Assembly: GCA_964353335.1 (NCBI GenBank)
Contig: CAYGVI010000004.1
Coordinates: forward strand, 32,471 to 96,470
Direction of reading: 5' to 3'
DNA length: 64,000 nucleotides
From: JAWAAW01 sp964353335
GTDB lineage: Archaea > Nanobdellota > Nanobdellia > Woesearchaeales > ARS49
In this document: positions 7,907 through 16,068 of the stretch, piece after piece
Layout of the letters: every line of letters starts with the position of its first letter
Position numbering within the stretch: position 1 is the first letter of the stretch
Program-made: the position numbers and the translations under genes
Notes under the pieces: generated by a model
The model's input: only the letters and a program-made list of their open reading frames with translations
What the model was told of the DNA's origin: nothing
Database searches by the model: none

Positions 7907-8179
7907 ATGGGTTTGGAAGACACATTAGGCGACACGATAGCGACACCAAGGCAGAAGAATCCTTATCACTTCAAGCTTTCAGACTTTGTCCCGCTTTATG
8001 GGCTGTTTTCTTTCGTAAACAGGGCTGAAAAAATATCAAGGCGGCTTGAGTGGAAGGAGATTGATGCAAAAATTGAATCAGCGCCCATTGTTAACAGTAT
8101 TTTGCTGTTCTGCTATAACGCAGCTGCAGGCGCAGGGCTCACAATAGGAATCCATCAATTGTGCCACTATCTCAAATAA
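7907..8179 (+). CDS. Hypothetical small membrane-associated protein, 90 aa
   Basis: Starts 11 nt after the thermosome stop with a good ribosome binding site (AAGGTGA), so probably cotranscribed. The first 65 residues are soluble and mixed in charge; residues about 63-84 (VNSILLFCYNAAAGAGLTIGI) form one likely membrane helix. No family recognised. The gene ends 2 bp before the convergent radical SAM gene. Confidence 0.55.
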   Translation: MGLEDTLGDTIATPRQKNPYHFKLSDFVPLYGLFSFVNRAEKISRRLEWKEIDAKIESAPIVNSILLFCYNAAAGAGLTIGIHQLCHYLK

Positions 8180-8181
8180 TC

Positions 8182-9339
8182 CTAGAAAAACTCAACTTCT
8201 ACTTCCAGCGCATCTGCAGTCGGATATTCCTCGACCATTGCAACTGCCAGGCCGAGCTGTTTGAGCTTTGGAGCATGGTTCTTTATCCTGTTCTGCGGCA
8301 AAATAAGCCTGAGCCGGTTCTTGTCAACAACAATATGGTCTGCTTTTTCCTGCAACAACACTATTGCCTGCTTTCTAACCTCCTCAAGCTTGCTGATAAT
8401 TGCGTCCTTGTCTGCCTCTTGTATTTTCTTCTGATAGCCGGCTCCAGGAGCCATTTCCTTAAGATAAGCGCATCCGCGTATTAGTGTCCCTTCTTTTGTC
8501 TGCAAATCAAACGGCAAAGCAGTGTTCTTTGCCCTAAACTGAATCCTTTTCCTCATCTGCACAGAATCTTTCAGCTTTGCAGTGCAGAAATGAGTCATTA
8601 TTCCCTTGTCAGCAGCATACCTTACAAGCTTCAAGCCGAGCTCTTCGCTTCCTGAAACACCATAACTCACTTCATCCTTTGGCTTAAATCCCATAACATC
8701 AAGCTTGTACTGCTCAATCTGGGTGTCAGACAATTCAAGTTCGTTAAGATTCAGGAATTTTATCCTGCCTGCGAGAAAATCAATAAGCTTCTTTGTCTTT
8801 TCCTCATAGCCTGGAATCACGGGAATTTCAACTCCAATATCCCAACTGAATTTGCCTGCGAGATTCAGGTTCTCCCACAATGACTCATCGTCAAGATTCG
8901 GGTGGAACCTTATTTCATCAAGCCCTGCATCATGCAATTTCTGAAGCCTTTCCTCAGTCACAAGCTTCAATGGCGTGTACAAGTGAATGTGAAACTGCTT
9001 TCCAAACTTTTTCTTCAGCAACTTGATGTAAGCAACGCACCTGTCAATCTTTACAAGAGGGTCTCCGCCTGTGATTCCAGCACCCCTTGCCTCTGTTAAT
9101 TCTGCCTCTTCAATCAGCTCTTTTGGGTCATCAGGATTGGCAATCTTCCATTCATTTGCATAAACAACATCCTGACCGCTCTTTAATTCAGAAACAGGGC
9201 AGTAAAAGCACCTTTGGCCGCATAATCCAGTCACAAACAGCACTAACTTACGACCCTTAACACACAGCTGGCACCCTTTAGACATTCCAATAGCGCAAAC
9301 TGAGTGCCACGGCGTTTTGACAAGCTTTATCTGAGCCAT
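8182..9339 (-). CDS. Radical SAM protein of the archaeal COG2108 type
   Basis: 385-residue radical SAM enzyme. The cluster motif CGQRCFYC (C40, C44, C47; CxxxCxxC) binds the [4Fe-4S] cluster that cleaves S-adenosylmethionine. GITGGDPL (about 88-95) is the GGE-like SAM-binding element. An N-terminal pair GCQLC (C23, C26) precedes the radical SAM core, as in the archaeal family related to pyruvate formate-lyase activating enzyme. The C-terminal approximately 110 residues form a separate domain (QKKIQEADKDAII onward) of unknown role. Substrate unknown. Monocistronic on the minus strand. Confidence 0.85.
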   Translation of the reverse strand: MAQIKLVKTPWHSVCAIGMSKGCQLCVKGRKLVLFVTGLCGQRCFYCPVSELKSGQDVVYANEWKIANPDDPKELIEEAELTEARGAGITGGDPLVKIDRCVAYIKLLKKKFGKQFHIHLYTPLKLVTEERLQKLHDAGLDEIRFHPNLDDESLWENLNLAGKFSWDIGVEIPVIPGYEEKTKKLIDFLAGRIKFLNLNELELSDTQIEQYKLDVMGFKPKDEVSYGVSGSEELGLKLVRYAADKGIMTHFCTAKLKDSVQMRKRIQFRAKNTALPFDLQTKEGTLIRGCAYLKEMAPGAGYQKKIQEADKDAIISKLEEVRKQAIVLLQEKADHIVVDKNRLRLILPQNRIKNHAPKLKQLGLAVAMVEEYPTADALEVEVEFF

Positions 9340-9378
9340 AAGAAGAATAATTTCAGGACTGCTTTAAAACCTTGCCAT

Positions 9379-10302
9379 TCAGCCAACATTTGCATAACTG
9401 CCGGTACTGCAGGACGGAACCTGCTGTTTGAGAACGCTTAGGAATTTTTCCTCCTGTGTGCGAAGGATGAATTCAAGGACCATTGTGTAATGGTCGCGCC
9501 AGCCAGGAGCATTGATTGCCCAGTCCCTCATTACCTGCTCCTTGTCAGGATTGTGCCTGATAAATGCTTCTTTCATCGCTTCTTCAATTTGCATTGCGTT
9601 CTCTGTCCTGGCGCTGACTGATTTTCTTTCCAGAAGCAACAGGCGGGTTGCGTAAATCAGGCTGACAGGAGTTTTGCGCCTTAATTTTGTCTCGCCCTTT
9701 TCTTTCATTTGCTCCTTTTTTTTCTTCAAATAAGTCTTTGTGTATTCAATATCAGAGCGATTCTGGCAAATATCCTCAATGTCAGCGCGGTGCTTTTCCA
9801 CAAACTCATACATCAGCTTCTCAACAGCATCATACTTGCCCTGTTTGTAACAATACTCTATCCTCAACAATTCCTTGCTTTGATACTGCGTGTATTTCAT
9901 AATCCAGTCATCAACCGCGCCTTCCCTGCCAGCATCCTTGTTGCGCCATTCATACAAATAATGCCTGTGGTCCTGAAGGTCCTTGACGCGCTTCTCCATG
10001 ACATTCCACGCTTTTTCTTTATGCTCCCAAAGGATTGCCCTCAGCTCTGCCTCTGCATATTTTTCAGAATCAGAAAGGTTGGTCTTGTTGTGCATTATTT
10101 CGAGCCATTCCTTTGCTGCCTGCTGTTTGCCAATGTCGCCGTTTTTTGAGGCATACCATTTATGAACGTCAAGGGCAGGAAGAAGGTCATATTCCATCAC
10201 TTTCAATGCTTTTTCCCTGTGTCGGATAAGAACGCCGCGAATCGCAAGGTCTATGCGCATTTCCAGCAGCAGCTCTTCAGGAAACAAATCGTCTGTCAAC
10301 AT
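9379..10302 (-). CDS. Hypothetical helical protein with internal duplication, 307 aa
   Basis: Soluble, highly charged, almost entirely helical. Two segments look like copies of one module: about 20-70 (IRHREKALKVME, then VHKWYASKNGDIGKQQAAKEWL) and about 85-140 (WEHKEKAWNVME, then HYLYEWRNKDAGREGAVDDWI). Both keep the pattern H-x-E-K-A-x-x-V-M-E followed by W/YxxKx-D/GxxxAxxxW. A Lys-rich linker (TYLKKKKEQMKEKGETKLRRK) separates a C-terminal helical region. No family recognised. A helical-repeat scaffold is plausible. Confidence 0.6.
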   Translation of the reverse strand: MLTDDLFPEELLLEMRIDLAIRGVLIRHREKALKVMEYDLLPALDVHKWYASKNGDIGKQQAAKEWLEIMHNKTNLSDSEKYAEAELRAILWEHKEKAWNVMEKRVKDLQDHRHYLYEWRNKDAGREGAVDDWIMKYTQYQSKELLRIEYCYKQGKYDAVEKLMYEFVEKHRADIEDICQNRSDIEYTKTYLKKKKEQMKEKGETKLRRKTPVSLIYATRLLLLERKSVSARTENAMQIEEAMKEAFIRHNPDKEQVMRDWAINAPGWRDHYTMVLEFILRTQEEKFLSVLKQQVPSCSTGSYANVG

Positions 10303-10392
10303 GGCTCTCTCACCCGCCTTGCACTGTCATTACTGTATTGGTGTATAAGCGCCTGAGGTTTAAAAAGGTTTGTCGCTATTGGCACTCCGACA

Positions 10393-10536
10393 TGTCGGAA
10401 ACCTCCTGCACGGGAGCCATCTGCTTTAGTTCATGGAGGGGTGCAGAGGTTTCCGAGCATGCTCAAGAACCACTTGCATTTGTTAAAGCATAAACTTGTT
10501 GTTCACGTCACTTGTTTTAGCAAGTGGTTCTTGACA
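10393..10536. repeat. Double-hairpin repeat element, copy A (144 bp)
   Basis: Begins TGTC and ends GACA. Hairpin 1: TCGGAAACCT (395-404) pairs with AGGTTTCCGA (447-456), continued by CTGCAC/GTGCAG. Hairpin 2: TCAAGAACCACTTGC (463-477) pairs perfectly over 15 bp with 520-534. The two are joined by the palindrome GAGCATGCTC. Within hairpin 2 a smaller hairpin CACTTG-TTTTAG-CAAGTG can form. Copy B at 34824-34950 has the same arrangement in the opposite orientation. Together with a TATA box at about 10567 for the next gene, it fills the 315-bp intergenic region 10303-10617. Confidence 0.85.
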
Positions 10537-10617
10537 CTCATAAGTAATCACCGCCACCAGACGAAATGTTTATATACCTCTCAACACTCGTTTTAGCTGT
10601 TAAAGTGGTGATACTCA

Positions 10618-11166
10618 ATGGCTGACGAAGAAAAACCAAAGGGAGCTTCTATTCCGGACGAAGGCGAGGAGTATGAAATACTGCCCCAGAAGGAAATATC
10701 AGAGCTAAAGGACGAGCTGAGAAAGCTCAAGGAATTTGAGATTACGCCGAGCAAAAAAATGCAGGTTTCGCTTGTTGAAGTAAACAACAAGCTTGACAAG
10801 TTATTAAGCATTTTCGAGGAGGCAATGACTGCCCTGCAGGTAGAGGAAGGCGGGCTGAGCTTCAAGGACAAAATGAGGCCTGTTGTTGAAAAGATGAACA
10901 AGGTCCTTGAACAGAACTCAGAGATTGCGCAGGGAATTGTCGCAGTGGCAGACATTGTGAAGGATTTGAGGGAAGACCTCGGCAAGGGAGTGTCAATAAA
11001 GGAGCAGGGTTTCGAAGGCGGGTCAATGCCATTGCCCTCATTTGAGCCAAAATCAATGCCTCCGCCGCAAAGGACAATGCCGCAGCCAATGGGAGGGCAG
11101 TCAATGATGCCTCCGCCAGGGCTGCCGCCCCCACCGCCGCCAAGAAGAAGGCGCTTTGGACTATGA
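10618..11166 (+). CDS. Hypothetical coiled-coil protein with Pro-rich C-terminus
   Basis: 182 residues. The N-terminal 120 are acidic and helical with heptad patterns (LKDELRKLKEFE; LVEVNNKLDKLLSIFEEAM). The C-terminal 55 are rich in Pro, Met and Gly, ending PPPPPPRRRRFGL, a basic end after a polyproline run. The gene at 58532-58993 has a similar composition in reverse order (Pro/Gly-rich, then a helix with DTLKALLDSVNAKLDRM). A TATA box (TTTATATACC, about 10568-10577) and GTGGTGA ribosome binding site precede ATG 10618. It overlaps the next gene by 4 nt. Function unknown. Confidence 0.65.
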   Translation: MADEEKPKGASIPDEGEEYEILPQKEISELKDELRKLKEFEITPSKKMQVSLVEVNNKLDKLLSIFEEAMTALQVEEGGLSFKDKMRPVVEKMNKVLEQNSEIAQGIVAVADIVKDLREDLGKGVSIKEQGFEGGSMPLPSFEPKSMPPPQRTMPQPMGGQSMMPPPGLPPPPPPRRRRFGL

Positions 11167-11699
11167 TTTCTCACGAAAAGTATGACGTTGACAGCGCCCG
11201 CCTGATGCTGTCGCACCTTGGCAAGGCTTTGAAGCACTATGACGAGCGCCAGCACGCCCGCCAAAAGCTGAAAATAGAGCTCTCAAGGCTGAAAAAAATC
11301 AGCACAAAATCAATGAAGGGCTACATTGACAACCTCCAGCACAGCATAGGAGACGCGATAAAGAAAGAGCAGAGGATTCTCAAGCACCAGCAGGACGAGG
11401 ACATCTTCCACGGCGACATAAAAGACAGAATCCGCGAGCTTGAGGGAAGGCTTGCAAAGTATCTCACAATCCACGAGGCAAGGGCAAACAGGGTGAAGCT
11501 CCTTGAAAACGCGCTTGCCACAGAGCATAACACAAAGCAGGAGCAGATAGTCCTGATAAAGAAGTCAATCTCCCGCGCTGAAAGCATACTCAAGTCAGCG
11601 ATGAAAGACAAAAAGCACTCCAGGAAAGACCTTGCAGAGACAAAGGCGCTGCTGGAAAGGATAAAAGCAAGAATAAAGCACGTTGAAAAGAAAATTTAG
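11163..11699 (+). CDS. Hypothetical coiled-coil protein, 178 aa
   Basis: Very basic, wholly helical protein with long heptad stretches (DRIRELEGRLAKYLTIHE; LAETKALLERIKARIKHVEKK). Overlap of 4 nt (ATGA) with the upstream coiled-coil gene implies translational coupling and probable interaction of the two products, perhaps a cytoskeletal or membrane-remodelling pair; that is inference. No signal peptide or membrane segment. Its stop overlaps the stop of the convergent histone-fold gene by 4 nt. Confidence 0.65.
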   Translation: MISHEKYDVDSARLMLSHLGKALKHYDERQHARQKLKIELSRLKKISTKSMKGYIDNLQHSIGDAIKKEQRILKHQQDEDIFHGDIKDRIRELEGRLAKYLTIHEARANRVKLLENALATEHNTKQEQIVLIKKSISRAESILKSAMKDKKHSRKDLAETKALLERIKARIKHVEKKI

Positions 11700-11860
11700 A
11701 TGTCTTTCGGCATTACTGTCCTTCTGTTGTTTGCCTTTGCCCTGTCAATCGCATCCTTGACCATCTGCTCCACTTTCTTTCCAAGGGCATCTGCAAAATC
11801 CGCTGACACATTAAACGTCCCAGCAATTTCCTTTATCTTCGCCTTGACCACGATTGTCAT
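11696..11860 (-). CDS. Small histone-fold DNA-binding protein (DUF1931/archaeal histone-like), 54 aa
   Basis: 54-residue basic protein beginning MTIVVKAKIKEIAG. The helix-loop-helix pattern fits one histone fold: short alpha1 (KAKIKEIAG), central alpha2 (ADFADALGKKVEQMVKDAI) and the signature end RAKANNRRTVMPKDI, which matches the RAxxNGRxTVxxxDI motif preceding alpha3 in archaeal and bacterial single-fold histones. Expected role: dimeric chromatin protein. A TATA box TATATTTATATA (about 11881-11892) lies 25-28 nt upstream of ATG 11860, so the mRNA is leaderless. It is easily missed because of its length. Confidence 0.78.
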   Translation of the reverse strand: MTIVVKAKIKEIAGTFNVSADFADALGKKVEQMVKDAIDRAKANNRRTVMPKDI

Positions 11861-11914
11861 AACGCAATGAGGTGTATTCAGGATATATAAATATACCGCA
11901 GATACTTCAGAATT

Positions 11915-11975
11915 AAACGACGACTTCTAATAACGGCTCCTTACAGTCGCGGTGCCAATGATAGTGGAAGTTTTT
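11915..11975 (-). repeat. Partial copy of the dispersed 135-bp repeat
   Basis: Segment 11932-11972 (AACGGCTCCTTACAGTCGCG onward) is the reverse complement of the right end of the repeats at 16736-16870 and 38244-38378, with about 4 differences in 41 bases. The flanking AAACGACGAC also matches sequence just beyond the 16.8 kb copy. Only the right end of the element is present. It lies between the divergent histone-like and 12037 genes. Confidence 0.8.
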
Positions 11976-12036
11976 GCCGGATAAACGGATAAGGATTTCC
12001 GAAAGATTTTAATATTTGGCAAAAAAAGAGGATTGT

Positions 12037-12339
12037 ATGGGGCTTGTTGAAAAACAAAATTCGCTTCTAATCGGAATGGATAAAACATTTGAAAAAATTA
12101 GCATCTTATTCGAAAATACTAAAAAGGAACTTTGTAAAACGAACACAGAATATGGTTTTCTTCAAGAAAAAAACAGGCTTGATCCTATTGGACTTCTTCG
12201 TCAGAAAAGAACTGCAAATATAATGTATGCGTCTATTTATAAACGCTTTGCAGAACGTCTTGCTCAGATTGTTGCCGAATACGAGGAACTAGCAGAGCAT
12301 TACGAAGCACAAGCAAAATCCAAGTCGCCTGTATATTGA
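12037..12339 (+). CDS. Hypothetical coiled-coil protein, 100 aa
   Basis: Helical protein beginning MGLVEKQNSLLIGM with coiled-coil potential at both ends (FEKISILFENTKKEL; ERLAQIVAEYEELAEHYEAQ). ATG 12037 is preferred over TTG 12016 because AGAGGA lies 5 nt upstream. Codon choice is AT-rich compared with neighbours (many AAA, ATT, GAA, TTT codons), which may mean recent acquisition. The adjoining partial repeat supports a locally rearranged site. No family recognised. Confidence 0.5.
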   Translation: MGLVEKQNSLLIGMDKTFEKISILFENTKKELCKTNTEYGFLQEKNRLDPIGLLRQKRTANIMYASIYKRFAERLAQIVAEYEELAEHYEAQAKSKSPVY

Positions 12340-12393
12340 AAATCCTAGACGTGTCTCGTTGTCGTTATTTGGAGTTCGCATTATTGAATGAAG

Positions 12394-14097
12394 TTACTTA
12401 TGCGTAAACCAGAAAATCAGCTTGTCGCCCTGCTTCTTGTCAAGGCGGACAAAGCCAAAGCGTTCGAACTGAATGATTGTCCCTTCCTTTAATTCCTTTA
12501 AGCCTGCCTCGCCATAGCCTGTCTTTCTTGAGCCGTCAGGAAGCAAAACCTCGACTTTTACAAGCTCTGTGCTGAAAGGAAGCCAGTGCATTATGCGCGC
12601 GCCTTTCTCGCGGTACTCTTCAACATTGCGTGAGTGGAATTTGAAATCATTGCCTTGCTTTTCAAAGTTGCCGCACTCCATCAGCCTGTAAAGCTTGCCA
12701 TCCTCAATCAGCTCTGCGTCGTCCTTTGCGATGTAGAACTGCTCCCAGGTCTCAAACTTCCTCCTGCCCCTTTCCGGATGGTCAGGGTGCAGGCCAAGCT
12801 CAACAGTTTGCTTTGGAGCGCCAACAATCCTTATCTCAACAGGATTGCAGATGAAAAAATACCTGTTTGCAATCGGCTCAAGCAGTTTCCTGTTGTGAGC
12901 GTCAATTGTCTTGAAAAATTCGTCAAGCGAAACATTCTTGTCATTCTCGCCGAGCCCGATGTCAAGCGCGAACTGGATAAAAGCGTCAGGCTGATAACCG
13001 CGCCTTCGCAAAGCGGCAATGAAAGGAAGCCTTATGTCATCCCAGCCGGCGTATTCGCCTCGCTCAATTGCCTGCCTTGTCTTTGTTGTTGACAGTTCAA
13101 AGCCCTCGAAGTTAATCCTGCCGACATACATGTGCACAGGCATCTTCCAGCCAAAAGCGTCAAAGATGTGCTTCTGCCTTTTCTCATTGTCCATGTGGTC
13201 TTTTCCGCGGATAGTGTGGGTCATTCCCTGCTCGTAATCATCAATCGCAACAGACAAATTCATCAAAGGCCAGACTTTTTCCTTTGTGCCTGTGCGCGGG
13301 TGCGTGTGATGGTTTATTCTCATCGCAGGCCAGTCTCGCATTGCAGGATTTGGGTCATTGATGTTTGTCTTAATCCTCAGCACTGCCTCGCCTGGCTCAT
13401 AGCCCGCGAACATCTTGTCCCATCTTAACTGCTGTTCCTTAAGCTCAAGGTCCCGGCACTTGCAGGATTTTTTCTTCATAATTAATTCGCGGAAGACATC
13501 AGGATTGCAAGTGCAAACGTATGCCTTGCCCATATTGACAAGCTTTTCAGCATAATCATAGTAAGTGTGCAAACGGTCTGACTGGATGATGACCTTTTTG
13601 ACATTTCCTTTTGTGAACCACTGCGCGTCCTCCTCAAGCATCTTGTAGGCAGGAGGGTAAATGTTTTCAGGGTTTGTGTCCTCAATCCTAAGTATGAATG
13701 TGCCATTGTACTTCCTGCAGTATTCGGAATTAAGCCCGCTGACAAGAGCGTGGCCAATGTGCAATGGTCCTGACGGAGAAGGGGCAACCCTCATCACGAC
13801 TTTTCCCATCTCAGCATCTTTCAATTCCTTCAAGACGTGCTCCTGCTTCTCGTGCTTTACCTCAAGTAATTCAGGAGCTGTCTTCTCAAGCTCTGCCCTT
13901 TGCTGGTCAACAGGAATAAGATTGACTGCCTCAACAACTGCTGCGATTTCCTTGCTTAACGTCTTGAGCTCTTTCTTTATGTCAGGCTTTTCAGAAAGAA
14001 GTTTTCCAAGAACTGCTCCAAAATTAGCCTTGCCTTCATAATGGACGGCATTAGCCAGGGCATACTTCCGCGCAAGAGCCTCAAGTTCCTTTTCCAT
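12394..14097 (-). CDS. gltX: Glutamyl-tRNA synthetase (archaeal/eukaryotic type)
   Basis: Class I aminoacyl-tRNA synthetase that charges tRNA-Glu; in archaea it is often also used to make Glu-tRNA-Gln for transamidation. 567 residues. An N-terminal helical region typical of the archaeal form (1-95) precedes the HIGH motif APSPSGPLHIGHAL (about 105-118). The KMSKS-equivalent is FELSTTKTRQAI, the divergent archaeal form with STTK. DYEQGMTHTIRGKDH and the C-terminal beta-barrel anticodon-binding domain are in place. ATG 14097 is preceded by a TATA-like TATATAAAG. Confidence 0.97.
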   Translation of the reverse strand: MEKELEALARKYALANAVHYEGKANFGAVLGKLLSEKPDIKKELKTLSKEIAAVVEAVNLIPVDQQRAELEKTAPELLEVKHEKQEHVLKELKDAEMGKVVMRVAPSPSGPLHIGHALVSGLNSEYCRKYNGTFILRIEDTNPENIYPPAYKMLEEDAQWFTKGNVKKVIIQSDRLHTYYDYAEKLVNMGKAYVCTCNPDVFRELIMKKKSCKCRDLELKEQQLRWDKMFAGYEPGEAVLRIKTNINDPNPAMRDWPAMRINHHTHPRTGTKEKVWPLMNLSVAIDDYEQGMTHTIRGKDHMDNEKRQKHIFDAFGWKMPVHMYVGRINFEGFELSTTKTRQAIERGEYAGWDDIRLPFIAALRRRGYQPDAFIQFALDIGLGENDKNVSLDEFFKTIDAHNRKLLEPIANRYFFICNPVEIRIVGAPKQTVELGLHPDHPERGRRKFETWEQFYIAKDDAELIEDGKLYRLMECGNFEKQGNDFKFHSRNVEEYREKGARIMHWLPFSTELVKVEVLLPDGSRKTGYGEAGLKELKEGTIIQFERFGFVRLDKKQGDKLIFWFTHK

Positions 14098-14180
14098 ACA
14101 CGTAACGGTATCTGTCCTATATATAAAGATTACAGCAGCATTGCACCAGTTTTAAATAAGCCACGCATTTTCCGGGCTTG

Positions 14181-14846
14181 ATGGCAATCAGGGGAAACAA
14201 GGGATTCAGGCTTGAACAACTTGTGAGCACTGCAGACGAAATTGAGCCAGCGCTTCCTGACAAGCCGGTAATCACAGACAAATCACCAAGAGACGTGATT
14301 TCTTACAAGGGAAGGATTTTTGAAGTGCCCATTGACATGATTTATTATCTTGCGGACCTTCCCCCAAACCTTAAGGCAAGAATCAGGCGGGCAGAAGAAT
14401 ATGGAATGAATAATATGTCCCCTGACGGCGCATACGGCTGCTGGTACTGCAACCACAACCAGAACAATATCGCGCGGCTTCTTTCAAGCCCTGCAGCAGA
14501 TGGGCAATGCATCATTCTCAACAGCCCAGGAACACCGGGAATTTCTGTGGAAAACTGCATTTATGAGGGAAGGGGCACTGTTCAATGGGCCACGACTTTT
14601 CTCAACAAGAAAAAATTAACCACGGTAATGGCGCAAAAGACCCCTTGTGTTGTTTATGACGCGATGATTGAGGTCCTTGCTGAAAAAGGGCTGTTTGATG
14701 AGTACGAAGTCAAGGGAAGGGAGTTCAATTACCAGACTATTGAAGATCTGAAAAAAGACCCCGCATTGGAGGACAAGTGCAGCAGCCCACTCAGCATTAT
14801 TGCAAGAACAAAACTGTATCTCAGGAATCTTTTCCGCAGACAGTAA
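14181..14846 (+). CDS. Hypothetical protein, 221 aa
   Basis: Soluble protein starting MAIRGNKGFRLEQ. A TATA box (TTTTAAATAAG, about 14150-14160) is 27 nt before ATG 14181, giving a leaderless message. The central CWYCNHNQNNIARLL segment contains a CxxC and may bind metal, followed by PGTPGISVENCIYEG. The C-terminal helix (LSIIARTKLYLRNLFRRQ) is basic and amphipathic, possibly membrane-peripheral. No family recognised. Confidence 0.55.
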   Translation: MAIRGNKGFRLEQLVSTADEIEPALPDKPVITDKSPRDVISYKGRIFEVPIDMIYYLADLPPNLKARIRRAEEYGMNNMSPDGAYGCWYCNHNQNNIARLLSSPAADGQCIILNSPGTPGISVENCIYEGRGTVQWATTFLNKKKLTTVMAQKTPCVVYDAMIEVLAEKGLFDEYEVKGREFNYQTIEDLKKDPALEDKCSSPLSIIARTKLYLRNLFRRQ

Positions 14847-14901
14847 TAACTCCATAAAATTTATAAACCACCCGCATCAGGAGGGGGATTGGTGGTTACT
14901 T

Positions 14902-16026
14902 ATGACTCATGAAAAAGGAATTAAGCTTAATGTAAGGGTATTGAACGCGTTTCTGATTATCGGGCTTGTGATTGTCCTTCTTGTGGGGCTTTATGCAACA
15001 CAGTGGAACAAGCCAAAGGCAGAAGAGCCAAAGGCGCCTGTTAAGCAGGCAAATTTGCTTGTCACTGTTATCGCGCCGCCAAAGTGCGATGACTGCTTTG
15101 ACAAGGCGGCTTACGCAGCGGCAATAAGGCAGCTGCCAAACGTCAATGTCACAGAAAACAACCTTGAATACAACAGCACAGAGGCAAAAGAGCTCATAAC
15201 AAAGTACAATATTGGAAGGCTTCCTGCTGCGATTGTTACAGGAGAGACAGCAAACCTCTCGCTGACAAGCTTCAAGGAAAAGGAAGGCGCTTATTACTTT
15301 GACGACACCCCTCCGCCATACTACAATGTGAGCCAGAGGAGGGTTATCGGCAGGATATCAATAACCTACATCACCAGCACTGCGTGCCCGAACTGCTTTG
15401 ATATTACCCAATTCAGCGAGCAGCTCAAGGGAGTCGGTGTGGCAATATCCGCCCAAAGGAAAATAGATGCGTCTGACAAGGATGCGCAGGCAATGATAAC
15501 AAAGTACCGCATAACAAAGATTCCTGCAATGCTCATCTCAGGCGACGCGCTTGAATACGCGGTTGTCGCGCAGGTGTGGTCATTGGTCGGAACCCAGGAA
15601 AGCGACGGAATGCTTGTGATGCGCAATATCTCAGCGCCTTACTATGACTTCGCAGACAGCAAGGTGCACGGGCTTGTGACCATCACGTACATAACTGACA
15701 CGTCCTGCACAGACTGCTACAATGTCTCAATGCACAAGGACGTGCTCAAGCAGAGCTTTGGAATGGCATTTGCGCCTGACAAGTCTGTTGACCTCTCCAC
15801 AAAGGCAGGAAAGGACCTTGTGAAGAAGTACGGCATAAGATATGTGCCCACACTTCTGCTTGACAAGGAGGCTGCTGCATACGGCTCGCTCAATGAAGCC
15901 TGGCAGCAGGTTGGAGTGATTGCAGATGACGGAAATTATGTCTTCAGCAACATCAACATGCTTGGGGGAATAACCTTCAAGGACCTGGAGACAAACCAAA
16001 CCAATACGACGCCAGCAGCGCAGTAA
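14902..16026 (+). CDS. Membrane-anchored protein with three tandem thioredoxin-like modules
   Basis: 374 residues from ATG 14902 (ribosome binding site GGGGGATTGG; TATA-like AATTTATAAACC at about 14858). Residues 11-32 (VLNAFLIIGLVIVLLVGLYA) form a signal anchor, placing the rest outside the cell. Three similar modules of about 105 residues follow, each starting with a strand and a CxxC: PPKCDDCFD, TACPNCFD and TSCTDCYN. Each continues with a helix, a (A)KELITKYNIGRLPA-like strand and a cis-Pro-like IPAML/VPTLL. Likely extracytoplasmic thiol-disulfide exchange, perhaps for the Cys-rich surface proteins encoded at 50-56 kb; this last link is inference. Confidence 0.78.
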   Translation: MTHEKGIKLNVRVLNAFLIIGLVIVLLVGLYATQWNKPKAEEPKAPVKQANLLVTVIAPPKCDDCFDKAAYAAAIRQLPNVNVTENNLEYNSTEAKELITKYNIGRLPAAIVTGETANLSLTSFKEKEGAYYFDDTPPPYYNVSQRRVIGRISITYITSTACPNCFDITQFSEQLKGVGVAISAQRKIDASDKDAQAMITKYRITKIPAMLISGDALEYAVVAQVWSLVGTQESDGMLVMRNISAPYYDFADSKVHGLVTITYITDTSCTDCYNVSMHKDVLKQSFGMAFAPDKSVDLSTKAGKDLVKKYGIRYVPTLLLDKEAAAYGSLNEAWQQVGVIADDGNYVFSNINMLGGITFKDLETNQTNTTPAAQ

Positions 16027-16068
16027 GAATAACACTTTTTCTTTTATTATTTTTTATTAATGCTTTAG

